A stretch of 64,000 bases of DNA, taken from contig DCFC01000032.1 in assembly GCA_002314325.1 (NCBI GenBank), positions 11,325 through 75,324 of the forward strand, in the 5' to 3' direction. The notes below the pieces were generated by a model, which was given only the letters and a program-made list of their open reading frames with translations, made no database searches and had not been told where the DNA came from. This document shows positions 34,910 to 43,701 of this stretch, in pieces (positions within the stretch are counted from its first letter, which is position 1; every line of letters starts with the position of its first letter). Made by a program: the position numbers and the translations under genes. The DNA is from Megamonas hypermegale. Its GTDB lineage: Bacteria; Bacillota; Negativicutes; Selenomonadales; Selenomonadaceae.

Positions 34910-36085
34910 ATGAATTCTATGGAATTAAAGTACGGATGCAACCCTAATCAGAAACCGGCGCGCGTGTATATGAAGGATGGACAGGATTTGCCGTTCACCG
35001 TTTTAAACGGCAGAGCAGGTTATATCAATCTTCTGGATGCCTTTAACAGCTGGCAGCTGGTGCGCGAACTGCGCGAAGCTACAGGTCTTCCTGCGGCAGC
35101 TTCTTTTAAACACGTAAGCCCAGCGGGTGCTGCTGTTGCTGTGCCGCTGTCGGATACACTGAAAAAGATGTATTTTGTGGAAGGTATTGAACTCACACCG
35201 ATGGCTACGGCTTATATCCGCGCTCGTGGTGCTGACCGCATGTCTTCTTACGGCGATTTTGCGGCTCTGTCCGATGAATGTGACGCTGCTACAGCAAGAT
35301 TTCTGGCGCGTGAAGTTTCCGACGGCGTTATCGCTCCTTCCTACAGTGAGGAAGCTCTGGAAATATTGAAAACGAAACGCAAAGGCAATTACCTTGTAAT
35401 TCAGATGAACCCTGATTATAAAGCTCCGGAACTGGAAACGAAGGAAGTATTCGGCGTAACGTTTGAACAGAAACGCAATGACGTTAAAATTACGGAAGAA
35501 CTGTTTAAAAACATTCCGACTAAGAATAAAAACATTCCTGAAGCGGCAAAGCGCGATTTACTCATTTCATTGATTACGCTTAAATATACGCAGTCCAATT
35601 CCGTATGCTACGCTAAAGACGGTCAGGCTATCGGCATCGGCGCCGGTCAGCAGTCCCGCGTGCACTGCACTCGTCTTGCCGGCAATAAAGCTGATATCTG
35701 GCATTTGCGCCAGGCTCCGCAGGTTTTAAATCTGCCGTTTAAGCCGGATGTTCGCCGTCCGGACCGCGATAATGCTATTGATGTGTATATTTCCGATGAA
35801 TATATGGACCTGCTCGGCGGTGACGAATGGAAACGTGTATTTACGGAAAAACCGCCTGTATTTACAAAAGAAGAAAAACAGGCTTGGCTGGCACAGGTAA
35901 AAGGTGTATCCTTAGGCTCCGACGCATTCTTCCCGTTCGGCGACAATATCGAACGTGCGCATAAATCCGGCGTGGAATTCGTAGCGCAAAGCGGCGGTTC
36001 CATCCGCGATGATAATGTTATTGCAACGTGCGATAAATACAATATGGCAATGGCATTTGTAGGTATCCGTTTGTTCCACCATTGA
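34910..36085 (+). CDS. purH: Stand-alone AICAR transformylase
   Basis: 391 residues from ATG 34910 (GGAGG eight bases upstream). It formylates AICAR with 10-formyltetrahydrofolate, the penultimate step of IMP synthesis. The catalytic Lys-His pair is K67-H68 in SFKHVSPAGAA, and SNSVCYAKDGQAIGIGAGQQSRVHC, SLGSDAFFPFGDNIERAHKSGV and QSGGSIRDD follow. The IMP cyclohydrolase domain found in classical bifunctional PurH is absent, as in the mono-functional form of some Firmicutes, so cyclohydrolase must be encoded elsewhere. It is regulated by the ZTP riboswitch just upstream. Confidence 0.95.
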   Translation: MNSMELKYGCNPNQKPARVYMKDGQDLPFTVLNGRAGYINLLDAFNSWQLVRELREATGLPAAASFKHVSPAGAAVAVPLSDTLKKMYFVEGIELTPMATAYIRARGADRMSSYGDFAALSDECDAATARFLAREVSDGVIAPSYSEEALEILKTKRKGNYLVIQMNPDYKAPELETKEVFGVTFEQKRNDVKITEELFKNIPTKNKNIPEAAKRDLLISLITLKYTQSNSVCYAKDGQAIGIGAGQQSRVHCTRLAGNKADIWHLRQAPQVLNLPFKPDVRRPDRDNAIDVYISDEYMDLLGGDEWKRVFTEKPPVFTKEEKQAWLAQVKGVSLGSDAFFPFGDNIERAHKSGVEFVAQSGGSIRDDNVIATCDKYNMAMAFVGIRLFHH

Positions 36086-36092
36086 TAAATAG

Positions 36093-36136
36093 AAAAAGAC
36101 TGTTACATGCGATTTTTCATGTAACAGTCTTTTTTT
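36093..36136 (+). terminator. Intrinsic terminator of purH
   Basis: AAAAAGACTGTTACATG pairs with CATGTAACAGTCTTTTT around a short loop and is followed by T-rich sequence. Confidence 0.9.
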
Positions 36137-36159
36137 ATTTTGGATAGAGTGTGCTGTTC

Positions 36160-36700
36160 AGCGCAATATATGATAAAGAGAAGTATTTCCTAATTTATTC
36201 TTATATTGCGCCGGGCAATTTTTCTTTGCTGGCACAAAGAAAAGTTGCCGAAAATTCACCTTACGGCATAAGATAGCTCTAAATGCTAAAGTACCAAGAG
36301 CTATCTTAAAAGTGCCTTGGTTCGTGCACTGCTAAGATATTTTCACTTTAAAAATAAAATTTATTAGCTGTAACGTTCAAAAACTCACTTACGCTCAAAC
36401 ATTTGAACTAAAAACACATCTAATAAATTTTATTTTTAATAGCTGGAGCTACCGTGAAAATCTCCAACGCAGACAAAAATTCAGCATGATTGGCAAATTG
36501 CAGTGTCAACAGCTCAGTTTTTAGTTCTTGCTGAATATCTGAAGGCACGAGCCAAATTCCGAATGTTTCGAGCCGTTGTACCGACTATGTTCATAGAAGA
36601 GCTGCGAAGGCTCGCCCAGTGCAACGTTAGCGAAACGTTAAAGAGCATTTCTTTTTGGGTACTTTTTCTTTGGGCAACAAAGAAAAAGTATCTGGTGCAA
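36160..36700. repeat. Long structured intergenic repeat LR1
   Basis: A 600-bp gene-free interval filled by nested inverted repeats. First is a palindrome around GCGCAATATATGATAAAGAG/CTTATATTGCGC, then AAGATAGCTCT/AGAGCTATCTT, then a 123-nt hairpin (36339-36461: ATTTTCAC...GTGAAAAT with inner arms AAAATAAAATTTATTAG and CTAATAAATTTTATTTT), then a segment with CGAGCC/GGCTCG. From 36339 to at least 36640 it is collinear with LR2 at 57604. It runs to the 3' end of the convergent thiD. Function unknown. Confidence 0.8.
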
Positions 36701-37489
36701 TTACATTGCACCAAATTGATAAATATGATTTAATGGTCCGCTGCCTTTGCCGAGGTTTAGATTGGCTTTTAAAGCTCCTGTGATATAGTTTTTGGCATTT
36801 TGAATGCTCGCTGCCAGGTCGTATCCAGCGGCTAGGTTGGAGGCGATGGCGGAGGACAGCGTGCAGCCGGTGCCGTGCGTATTCGGGTTGTTTATGCGTT
36901 CGCCTTTGAACCAATGGATATCGCCTTTATCCCATAATAAATCGTCAGCCGTATCGGTCAGATGACCGCCTTTAATTAAAATAGCCGTCGGAATTTTTTT
37001 TGCAATCGTTTCCGCCGCTTTTATGCAGTCAGCCTGATTTTTTATCGGAAAGCCGCAGAGAACTTCTGCTTCCGGCAGGTTCGGCGTGATTAAAGTCGCA
37101 ATCGGCAGCAGTTTTTCGATTAAAGTGGCGGCTGCATCTTCTTCCATTAGGCGGCTGCCCGCTGTGGAAACCATGACAGGGTCGGCTACGATATTTTTGG
37201 CTTTATATTCGATGAGTTTATCAGCAATCATTGTTATGATGTCTTTATTTGCCACCATGCCGATTTTTACGGCATCAGGGTAGATGTCCTGAAAAATGCA
37301 GTCGAGCTGCAGTCCGACAAAGTCAGCTCCGGCATCTAAAATACCGTAAACACCTGTGGTGTTTTGAGCAGTCAAGGCGGTAATGGCGCTCATGGCATAC
37401 ATTTTATGCGCCGTGATTGTCTTTATATCCGCCTGAATACCGGCTCCGCCGCTGCAATCCGAACCGGCTATGGTTAAAACTTTTTTCAT
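36701..37489 (-). CDS. thiD: Hydroxymethylpyrimidine/phosphomethylpyrimidine kinase
   Basis: 262 residues. It phosphorylates HMP twice to give HMP-PP for thiamine synthesis or salvage. Motifs: TIAGSDCSGGAGIQADIKT (substrate loop), DPVMVSTAGSRL, TPNLPEAEVLCG, LIKGGHLTD and the anion-hole NTHGTGCTLSSAIASNLA. No thiE/thiM or TPP riboswitch is adjacent, so it may also serve as a pyridoxal-type kinase as in some Firmicutes. Its last codons abut repeat LR1, so the insertion may have replaced the original 3' end. Confidence 0.93.
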   Translation of the reverse strand: MKKVLTIAGSDCSGGAGIQADIKTITAHKMYAMSAITALTAQNTTGVYGILDAGADFVGLQLDCIFQDIYPDAVKIGMVANKDIITMIADKLIEYKAKNIVADPVMVSTAGSRLMEEDAAATLIEKLLPIATLITPNLPEAEVLCGFPIKNQADCIKAAETIAKKIPTAILIKGGHLTDTADDLLWDKGDIHWFKGERINNPNTHGTGCTLSSAIASNLAAGYDLAASIQNAKNYITGALKANLNLGKGSGPLNHIYQFGAM

Positions 37490-37577
37490 ATGAATACCTC
37501 ATTTCTGTGTAGTTGATTATTTCCTCTGATTGACAATTAAGTTCATTTTACAACATAAAATTTTTCTCTGCAAAATT

Positions 37578-37615
37578 TTTCAGTTTCATTTCAGAAAGGT
37601 GGATTAATATTTCAG
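37578..37615 (+). promoter_or_regulatory. Direct-repeat promoter of the first ArnT-like gene
   Basis: TTTCAG at 37578, 37589 and 37610 (spacings 11 and 21). A -10 like TAATAT is at 37605-37610, ten bases after the second box. An identical arrangement precedes the arn operon at 47047-47084. Two half-sites one DNA turn apart and just upstream of -10 match known OmpR/PhoP-family activation sites. A separate TTGACA at 37530 may drive basal transcription. Confidence 0.65.
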
Positions 37616-37642
37616 TAAAGTGAAATATTAGGAGGAATACCT

Positions 37643-39319
37643 ATGGATAAGGGTGTAAATCTCACCGCTGGAAAAAAATATATTGCAGATGGATTTACTA
37701 TAACTAAACCCGTTGTTTGTGCTGTTTTAGCTGTAATATGCGTATTATACATCTGGCATCTCGGTTTTTATCCGCTGATAAATCCCGATGAAGGCAGATA
37801 TGCGGAAATTCCGCGGGAAATGCTGGCGAGCGGCAATTTCATCACACCGCATCTAAACGGCGTGGAATATTTTGAAAAACCGGCTCTGCAATACTGGATT
37901 ACGGCTGTTTTCATGCTGATTTTCGGACAGAATGAATTTGCCGCGCGGCTGTTTCCGGCACTGTGCGCTTTGGGCGGGATTTTTTGTACATATTATCTGG
38001 GCTGGAAAATGTTTGACCGCAGGACGGGCTTTTTGGCTATGACGGTCGTAGCGACTTCATTTTTGTATTTTGTAATCGGCTCATTGAATATACTGGACAT
38101 GGCTGTGTCGTTTTTTATAACATTGTGCATGACAGCTTTTTACCGGTTCGGTGTTACGGGCAAAAAATATTTTCTGTACGTATTTTATGCTTCCATGGCG
38201 TTGGGTTTACTGACGAAAGGACTTATAGCTATTGTACTGACGGTGGGCATTATTGCCGTATACGCTTTATGTACGAAGCAGCTTCGTCTGCTGTTTAAAT
38301 TGTTTTCGCCTGTCGGCATCGGTATTTTCCTGCTGATAAGCGTGCCGTGGTTTTATCTCGTATGCAGGGATAATCCTGATTTTTTCTATTTCTTTTTCAT
38401 TCATGAACATTTTCTGCGCTATCTGACGACGGTGCATGACCGTTATCAGCCGTTTTATTTTTTTGCGCCGTGCCTTATTTTAGGTCTGTTTCCTTGGGTT
38501 GGGTTTTTATTTACTTCACTGCCGGGAAGAAAAATGTGGCAAAGGTTTAAAAACAGTACCAAATGCAGTGAATATATTTATCTGCTCGTCTGGTTCGGCA
38601 TAATATTCGTGTTCTTTTCGCTGTCGGACTCCAAGCTTGTGCCGTATATTGTACCGTGCTTTCCGCCGCTGGCTGTTTTGATTGCAACAAGGCTGACGAG
38701 CGCGTCTGATTTTAAACGGCCGCTTATTATCAATGCAGTTATGGCTTTTCTGCTGGTAACGGCTCTGGCTGTTACGGCATGGCGGAATGATTTCGTATCT
38801 GTACGGGAATTTATTTTATTCGGCTGTCCGTTAATTATTATTCTCGTTTTTTCCAATATATTTAATTTAATTTTATGGTTTAAACATAAAAATGCAAGTC
38901 AGGTTATATGTATGTCCATTGCGGCAGGGATTTTATTCTGTTTTTCGCTTCAGCCGATAATCACGGAAGTAGCGGAGCACCGCAGCGGCAAGGAAATGGC
39001 ACAGACTGTCAATCTTTGGAAAAATCCCGATACGTTCATTATCGGTTATCAGGAATACGTACAGGATTTGCCGTTTTATACAAAGTCGCGCGTAGCTTTG
39101 TACGACTGCTATGATGAATTGAAATTCGGCTCTGAGCATGAGAGCGGACGCGGCTGGTTTTGGGATAAAGAAACTTTGCTGAATACATGGAACAGCAGGG
39201 ACAATATTATTTTGGTCGTGCCGCAGAAAAAGAGGGAAGACTGTTTTAAGACAATGAATTTGGATTTGACGAAATTACGTCATCGGGAATTTGAACGGTA
39301 TATAGTAATCATGAAATGA
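37643..39319 (+). CDS. ArnT-like glycosyltransferase (GT83), stand-alone copy
   Basis: 558 residues, an integral membrane protein with about 12 helices. It matches the ArnT/PMT-like family: LINPDEGRYAEIPREMLASGNFITPHLNGVEYFEKPALQYW holds the conserved acidic pair in the first periplasmic loop, followed by FFIHEHFLRYLT and SDSKLVPYI. Characterised relatives move 4-amino-4-deoxy-arabinose from undecaprenyl phosphate to lipid A on the periplasmic side. It is closely similar to the arn-operon copy at 47204 and shares its promoter array. A different sugar or acceptor is possible. AGGAGG lies upstream of the ATG. Confidence 0.88.
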   Translation: MDKGVNLTAGKKYIADGFTITKPVVCAVLAVICVLYIWHLGFYPLINPDEGRYAEIPREMLASGNFITPHLNGVEYFEKPALQYWITAVFMLIFGQNEFAARLFPALCALGGIFCTYYLGWKMFDRRTGFLAMTVVATSFLYFVIGSLNILDMAVSFFITLCMTAFYRFGVTGKKYFLYVFYASMALGLLTKGLIAIVLTVGIIAVYALCTKQLRLLFKLFSPVGIGIFLLISVPWFYLVCRDNPDFFYFFFIHEHFLRYLTTVHDRYQPFYFFAPCLILGLFPWVGFLFTSLPGRKMWQRFKNSTKCSEYIYLLVWFGIIFVFFSLSDSKLVPYIVPCFPPLAVLIATRLTSASDFKRPLIINAVMAFLLVTALAVTAWRNDFVSVREFILFGCPLIIILVFSNIFNLILWFKHKNASQVICMSIAAGILFCFSLQPIITEVAEHRSGKEMAQTVNLWKNPDTFIIGYQEYVQDLPFYTKSRVALYDCYDELKFGSEHESGRGWFWDKETLLNTWNSRDNIILVVPQKKREDCFKTMNLDLTKLRHREFERYIVIMK

Positions 39320-39320
39320 A

Positions 39321-39364
39321 AAAAAGGCTTTTTGCAGAAAAATACAGCTGCAAAAAGCCTTTTT
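39321..39364. terminator. Bidirectional intrinsic terminator
   Basis: AAAAAGGCTTTTTGCAG and CTGCAAAAAGCCTTTTT pair perfectly around a 10-base loop, between the convergent ArnT-like and TonB-like genes. Confidence 0.92.
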
Positions 39365-40149
39365 TAATTTTGTTCTTGAGTGTCTGTAACAGCTCCGTCA
39401 TGCGTGAATTTGAATTTCTGCTGATACGGCATTTTGACGATATTGCCGTCTTTGTCTTTCGGCGGAATGATTTCAAATTTTTGCAGTGCTTCCAGTGCCG
39501 CATAATCCAAATCTTCAGCTTCTTCCGGTGATAAGTCCGGATAGGAGTCGCTGCTTGAGTATTTAAAATCGGCCTGAATGATTTTGCCGTTATCGTCCAT
39601 GATGTATTCTACGATGACGAAAATTTCCTCGCCTTCCGGGACAATATCATGGTCATACACCGGTTCGGCGGATTTCTTTATGGTCGGATTGTATGATTTT
39701 AAATCCTCCAGATTATTCATATCCAGTTGAATTTGTTTGATGAAATCGTACTGCGATTCGTCAATTTTGCCCAGCGGGATATGAAGGTCGCTTAGTTTGC
39801 GGTATTTGGGTTTATGTTCCTGTTGGGGCGCAGGAGCAGGCTGCACCTGCGGTTTTTCCGCTTCTTCCAGCGGCTTGGTTTCCGGCGCAGCTTCGATATT
39901 TTCCTGGGCGACGGTAACTTCCGACTGAGCCGGTACTTCCAGCGGTATTTCTATATCTTCATTATTTTCGTCCGGCACCTGCACATCCACATAGGTTATA
40001 TCGCTTTCATTGTACTTCATGTCTTGCGTGGATTGGCTGTTCAGCGATTGCGTCATATTATTCATGACATAGCCGCCGAGAGCGAAGAAGCCGACATGAG
40101 CGGCTAGGGAAACGGCAAGGCCTATTTTAAGATAATTTTTTGTCTGCAT
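39364..40149 (-). CDS. TonB-like energy-transducing protein
   Basis: 261 residues. One N-terminal membrane helix (about 8-27), an acidic then proline/glutamate-rich periplasmic spacer (about 60-115, with PAPAPQQEHKPK), and a C-terminal domain (about 165-255) with FVIVEYIMDDNGKIIQADFKYSS and LDYAALEALQKFEIIPPKDKDG, the pattern of TonB C-terminal domains. TonB links the proton-motive force to outer-membrane receptors. No ExbB/ExbD or receptor gene is nearby, so its partners are elsewhere. TolA-like or other envelope roles are alternatives. Confidence 0.78.
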   Translation of the reverse strand: MQTKNYLKIGLAVSLAAHVGFFALGGYVMNNMTQSLNSQSTQDMKYNESDITYVDVQVPDENNEDIEIPLEVPAQSEVTVAQENIEAAPETKPLEEAEKPQVQPAPAPQQEHKPKYRKLSDLHIPLGKIDESQYDFIKQIQLDMNNLEDLKSYNPTIKKSAEPVYDHDIVPEGEEIFVIVEYIMDDNGKIIQADFKYSSSDSYPDLSPEEAEDLDYAALEALQKFEIIPPKDKDGNIVKMPYQQKFKFTHDGAVTDTQEQN

Positions 40150-40194
40150 AGTAATCCTTCTTAATGTTTAAGCTGTTACTATTGTATCACAAAA

Positions 40195-40560
40195 TTAGGA
40201 ACGGTATAACAGAAATACGCCGATACAGATGATGGCAATGCCGCCGACTTTGGATAAGGTCATGGACTCGCCGAAATAGAAATAACCGACAATGGCGGCG
40301 ATGATATAACCGATGCTCAAAAATGGATAGGCGTAGCTTACTTCCACGCGGGATAAGACCATCAGCCAGACGAGAAAGCTGATGACGTAGAACATCAAGC
40401 CTGTCCAGACGTACAGATTGGTGCTGACTTTTAAAATCATCGTGAGTATGGCATTTATATCGACCTGCACAGTGCCTATCTGCGACATACCTTTTTTCAG
40501 TACAAGCTGAGCACCGGCGTTTAAAAGGACGCCAATCAGTATCAGTAATAAATTTGTCAA
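40195..40560 (-). CDS. SMR/EamA-family transporter, ArnE/ArnF-like
   Basis: 121 residues with four membrane helices. The start is TTG 40560, supported by GAGGTG seven bases upstream; the ATG nearby meets a stop at once. NAGAQLVLKKGM near the N-terminus and SYAYPFLSIGYIIAAIVGYFYFGESMTLSKVGGIAIICIGVFLL near the C-terminus match ArnE/ArnF, the pair that flips undecaprenyl-phosphate-aminoarabinose. The arn operon at 47-54 kb lacks arnE and arnF, so this may be the missing flippase, perhaps as a homodimer (inference). A multidrug SMR role is the alternative. Confidence 0.78.
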   Translation of the reverse strand: MTNLLLILIGVLLNAGAQLVLKKGMSQIGTVQVDINAILTMILKVSTNLYVWTGLMFYVISFLVWLMVLSRVEVSYAYPFLSIGYIIAAIVGYFYFGESMTLSKVGGIAIICIGVFLLYRS

Positions 40561-40602
40561 AACATTTCACCTCAAAAAATTTTTATTATGTGTTATTATC
40601 CG

Positions 40603-40723
40603 TTGTGCTAGTAAAACATTGAGCCTGTAGCCAGCAGTATAATAGTTTATATTTGTTCGATGTTGGCACTTAACCTCACTAAATATAAACTATTATACTG
40701 CTTTGAGAAATCAACTAGCACAA
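40603..40723 (+). repeat. MITE-like palindromic element, copy R5
   Basis: Ends TTGTGCTAGT and ACTAGCACAA, stem AGCAGTATAATAGTTTATATT with its complement, loop TTCGATGTTGGCACTTAACCTCACT. A short TATTAT repeat flanks it (40594-40599, 40728-40733). It lies in the 440-bp gap between the divergent SMR and transketolase genes; the remainder of the gap is AT-rich and holds the promoter described next. Confidence 0.85.
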
Positions 40724-40892
40724 CAAGTATTATACTAATACGGTATTATGAAAATAACATAAAACAATTATAATCGTTGTGATTTCAAATAGCTACTGCG
40801 GATTTTGTTTATGATGAAATTCAACGTTCATTAATGATAATTATACTAAAATAAATTTTTAAAAAATTAATAAAAAAATAGCAAAAAAGATA

Positions 40893-40978
40893 TTTACAAA
40901 TTGAAAAACATATGGTATATTTAAGTCATAGGTTATGGGATATGTGATATACCATAGATGATAAATGATATGTGATAT
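40893..40978 (+). promoter_or_regulatory. Promoter and probable operators of the transketolase operon
   Basis: -35 TTTACA (40893-40898), 17 bp, -10 TATATT (40916-40921). The -10 lies inside TATGGTATAT (40911-40920), whose inverted partner ATATACCATA is at 40947-40956. ATATGTGATAT occurs twice (40940-40950 and 40968-40978). Repeated half-sites over and just after the start point suggest repression, and the FadR-type regulator at 46046 is the natural candidate. Confidence 0.6.
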
Positions 40979-40999
40979 TAAAAATAAGAAGGTGCGATT

Positions 41000-41833
41000 A
41001 TGAAAAATACGTCTGTTAGTGAATTGAAACAAATTGCGATTGAACTCAGAAAAACAGCTATCACTATGATTTATGAAGCACAGTCAGGTCATCCGGGCGG
41101 AGCTTTGTCGGCGGCTGATATCGTAACGGCTTTATATTTTAAAGAAATGAATATCGACCCGCAAAATCCGAAATGGGAAGACCGCGACCGCTTTGTTTTA
41201 TCTAAAGGTCATGTTTGCCCGATACTGTATGCGGCGCTGGGTAAACTGGGATATTTCCCAAAAGAATACCTTCACAAATTAAGACAGGAAGGCTCTATCC
41301 TCCAAGGACATCCTGACATGAAAAAATGTCCGGGTATCGATATCTCCACCGGTTCTTTGGGACAAGGTTTATCCTGTGCAGTAGGCATGGCTATTGCCGG
41401 CAAACGTGACCAGAAAGATTATCGCGTATTCGCTATGCTCGGCGACGGTGAATGCGACGAAGGTCAGATTTGGGAAGCTGTAATGACCGGTTATAAATAT
41501 AAATTGGACAATTTAATTGTTTTTGTAGATAACAATGGACTTCAGCTGGACGGAACATGCGATGAAGTAATGCCGAATATTGATTTGGGCAAACGTTTTG
41601 AAGCATTTGGTTATGAAGTTTTTTACATCGATGGACACAATATGGAAGAAATCGTAGCTACACTCGATAAAATCAGAGCTTCGCACAACAATCTGCCGAA
41701 AGCCATTATCGCCAACACGGTAAAAGGCAAAGGCGTGTCCTTCATGGAAAATCAGCTCGGTTGGCACGGTGTTGCGCCGAACGATGAACAGTACAAACAG
41801 GCAATGGAAGAACTCGAAGGAGGTTTAAAATAA
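41000..41833 (+). CDS. Transketolase-like enzyme, N-terminal (thiamine diphosphate-binding) subunit
   Basis: 277 residues, the Pyr-phosphate half of a split transketolase. Motifs: SGHPGGALSAADIVTALYF, KGHVCPILYAALG and the ThDP/metal motif GDGECDEGQIWEA ending in VDNNG. The next gene supplies the C-terminal half and the stop/start touch, so they form one enzyme. Split transketolases occur both in the pentose phosphate pathway and in dedicated sugar or sugar-acid pathways. The oxidoreductase, transporter and regulator downstream favour a dedicated catabolic role. Confidence 0.92.
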   Translation: MKNTSVSELKQIAIELRKTAITMIYEAQSGHPGGALSAADIVTALYFKEMNIDPQNPKWEDRDRFVLSKGHVCPILYAALGKLGYFPKEYLHKLRQEGSILQGHPDMKKCPGIDISTGSLGQGLSCAVGMAIAGKRDQKDYRVFAMLGDGECDEGQIWEAVMTGYKYKLDNLIVFVDNNGLQLDGTCDEVMPNIDLGKRFEAFGYEVFYIDGHNMEEIVATLDKIRASHNNLPKAIIANTVKGKGVSFMENQLGWHGVAPNDEQYKQAMEELEGGLK

Positions 41834-42771
41834 TGGATACTACGAAAAAAATTGCAACGAGAAACGGTTTCGGTGAAGAAATTGTTACACTTGGTAAAAA
41901 TAACGATAAAATTTATGTTATCGACAATGATATAGGTAAATCCTGCAAAACGGGCGCATTCATGAAAGAACTGCCGAACCAGTACCTGAACGTAGGTATT
42001 GCAGAACAGAACGGCGCCGGCGTAGCAGCAGGTCTGGCTACATGCGGTAAAATTCCATTCGTTGTAACGTATGCTGTTTTCGGTTCCCTGCGTATGTGCG
42101 AACAAATCCGTCAGGAAATCTGCTATCCGAACCTCAACGTAAAGTTCGCCTGCTCGCACGGCGGCGTTACTCCGGCAAATGACGGTGCCAGCCATCAGGC
42201 GATTGAAGATATGGGCGTGCTTCGTACTCTTCCGAATATGACGGTTATCATGCCGGCTGATTATTATTCCGCGAAAAAACTCGTAGCGGCAGCTGCTGAA
42301 ATGTACGGTCCTGTATTTTTAAGATTTACGCGCGACAATATTCCTGTTATTTATGATGAAAATACGGAATTTGAAATCGGTAAAGCTGTAAAACTTTCCG
42401 AAGGCAAAGATGTGGCTATCATCGCTAACGGCGATACGGTCCGTCTCGGTATCGAAGCTAAGGAAGCATTGGAAAAAGAAGGTATTTCCGTTCGTCTGCT
42501 CGATATGCACACGATTAAACCGCTCGATAAAGAAGCTGTTGTTGCCTGCGTAAATGATATCGGCAAAATCATCACAGTGGAAGACCATAACATCATCAAC
42601 GGTCTCGGCAGTGCCGTATGCGAAGTCGCAGCTGAAATGGGCAAGGGCAAAGTTCACCGTATCGGTATCCAGGACCAGTTCGGTCAGTCCGCACCGTATG
42701 AAAGACTGCTCGCTATGAACGGCATCACGGTGGAAAATATCATCGAACAGGCGAAAGCCATTCAGAAATAA
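41833..42771 (+). CDS. Transketolase-like enzyme, C-terminal subunit
   Basis: 312 residues with the pyrimidine-binding domain. The catalytic Glu of ThDP enzymes lies in NVGIAEQNGAGVAAGLA. FACSHGGVTPANDGASHQAIEDMGVLRTLPNMTVIMPAD and the C-terminal VEDHNIINGLGSAVCEVAAE are typical of split transketolases. It pairs with the preceding subunit. The substrate is not determinable from the sequence. Confidence 0.92.
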   Translation: MDTTKKIATRNGFGEEIVTLGKNNDKIYVIDNDIGKSCKTGAFMKELPNQYLNVGIAEQNGAGVAAGLATCGKIPFVVTYAVFGSLRMCEQIRQEICYPNLNVKFACSHGGVTPANDGASHQAIEDMGVLRTLPNMTVIMPADYYSAKKLVAAAAEMYGPVFLRFTRDNIPVIYDENTEFEIGKAVKLSEGKDVAIIANGDTVRLGIEAKEALEKEGISVRLLDMHTIKPLDKEAVVACVNDIGKIITVEDHNIINGLGSAVCEVAAEMGKGKVHRIGIQDQFGQSAPYERLLAMNGITVENIIEQAKAIQK

Positions 42772-42817
42772 GAAACGCTAAATTTATATAAAAAAATTAA
42801 ACAAAGGAGTCTTTAAT

Positions 42818-43576
42818 ATGTTAGATTTTACAGATCAGGTCGTTATCGTAACAGGCAGCGGTTCGCCAAAAGGTATGGGCCGCGTTATTGCTAAAACATT
42901 TGCAGATAGAGGTGCAAAACTCGTTATCGTTGATATCAACGAAGCCGGTGTAAATGAAACGGTGGATATTCTCAAACAGGCAGGTCATGAAGCTATCGGT
43001 CTTAAAGTGGACATCACTTCCAAAGAATCCGTTGACGCTATGGTTCAGACTGTTTTAGACAAATATGGACGCATCGACGTACTTGTAAACAATGCGGGTA
43101 TTTCGCAGAAAGTTACAGTTGAAGATATGACTCTGGATGATATGAAACGCATTTTCAGCGTAAATATGTTCGGTTTGTTCTTATGTACTCAGGCGGTGCT
43201 TAAACCGATGAAAGCGCAGAAATACGGCCGTATCGTTAATCTGTCCTCCGTATCCGGCAAACGCGGCGGCGGTATTTTCGGCGGTGCTCACTATTCCGCT
43301 TCCAAAGCAGGCGTACTCGGTTTCTCCAAAAACCTGGCGCGTGAAGTAGCAGCTGACGGCATTACTGTAAACAGCGTATGTCCTGGTCTCATCAATACGG
43401 AAATCTGGAAATCCCTGCCGAAGGAACAGGCTGATAAAGTCATTGCCGATATTCCGGCAGGCCGTCCGGGTGAACCGCAGGAAGTTGCCAATACCATCTG
43501 CTTCTTAGGTTCGAAAGAAGCTTCTTATATTACCGGTGAAGATATCGATATCAACGGCGGTTCCCATATGGACTAA
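42818..43576 (+). CDS. Short-chain dehydrogenase/reductase
   Basis: 252 residues, classical SDR. The cofactor loop is TGSGSPKGMGR, a slightly expanded TGxxxGxG, with an acidic D after VIV (VDINE) that favours NAD. NNAG, the catalytic Ser in NLSSVSG and the YSASK Tyr/Lys pair are all present. The FabG-like sequence covers many polyol, sugar and keto-acid dehydrogenases. Within a transketolase/sugar-acid cluster, oxidation of an incoming sugar acid or polyol to the keto form used by transketolase is a reasonable proposal (inference). Confidence 0.9.
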   Translation: MLDFTDQVVIVTGSGSPKGMGRVIAKTFADRGAKLVIVDINEAGVNETVDILKQAGHEAIGLKVDITSKESVDAMVQTVLDKYGRIDVLVNNAGISQKVTVEDMTLDDMKRIFSVNMFGLFLCTQAVLKPMKAQKYGRIVNLSSVSGKRGGGIFGGAHYSASKAGVLGFSKNLAREVAADGITVNSVCPGLINTEIWKSLPKEQADKVIADIPAGRPGEPQEVANTICFLGSKEASYITGEDIDINGGSHMD

Positions 43577-43627
43577 AAAAACAGATTATCTTGCTATTTT
43601 CTTTAATAATATACCCCCATCTTAGAG

Positions 43628-43657
43628 CAGCAGGATACAACCTATCCTGCTGTTTTT
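43628..43657 (+). terminator. Intrinsic terminator after the SDR gene
   Basis: CAGCAGGATA and TATCCTGCTG pair around 5 bases, followed by TTTTTG. It splits the module into two transcripts or an attenuated one. Confidence 0.85.
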
Positions 43658-43701
43658 GTTTGTAAGTTTATATGTTCGGATTATTTTAGGAGGTAATTTT
43701 T

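Noticed and set aside
36503-36733. Plus-strand open frame of 76 codons next to thiD
   Set aside because: It spans repeat LR1 and runs antisense into thiD; treated as a frame within the repeat, not a gene.
40187-40570. Alternative minus-strand frame over the SMR gene
   Set aside because: Composition is Arg/His-rich and lacks membrane helices; the overlapping frame encodes a clear four-helix SMR protein.
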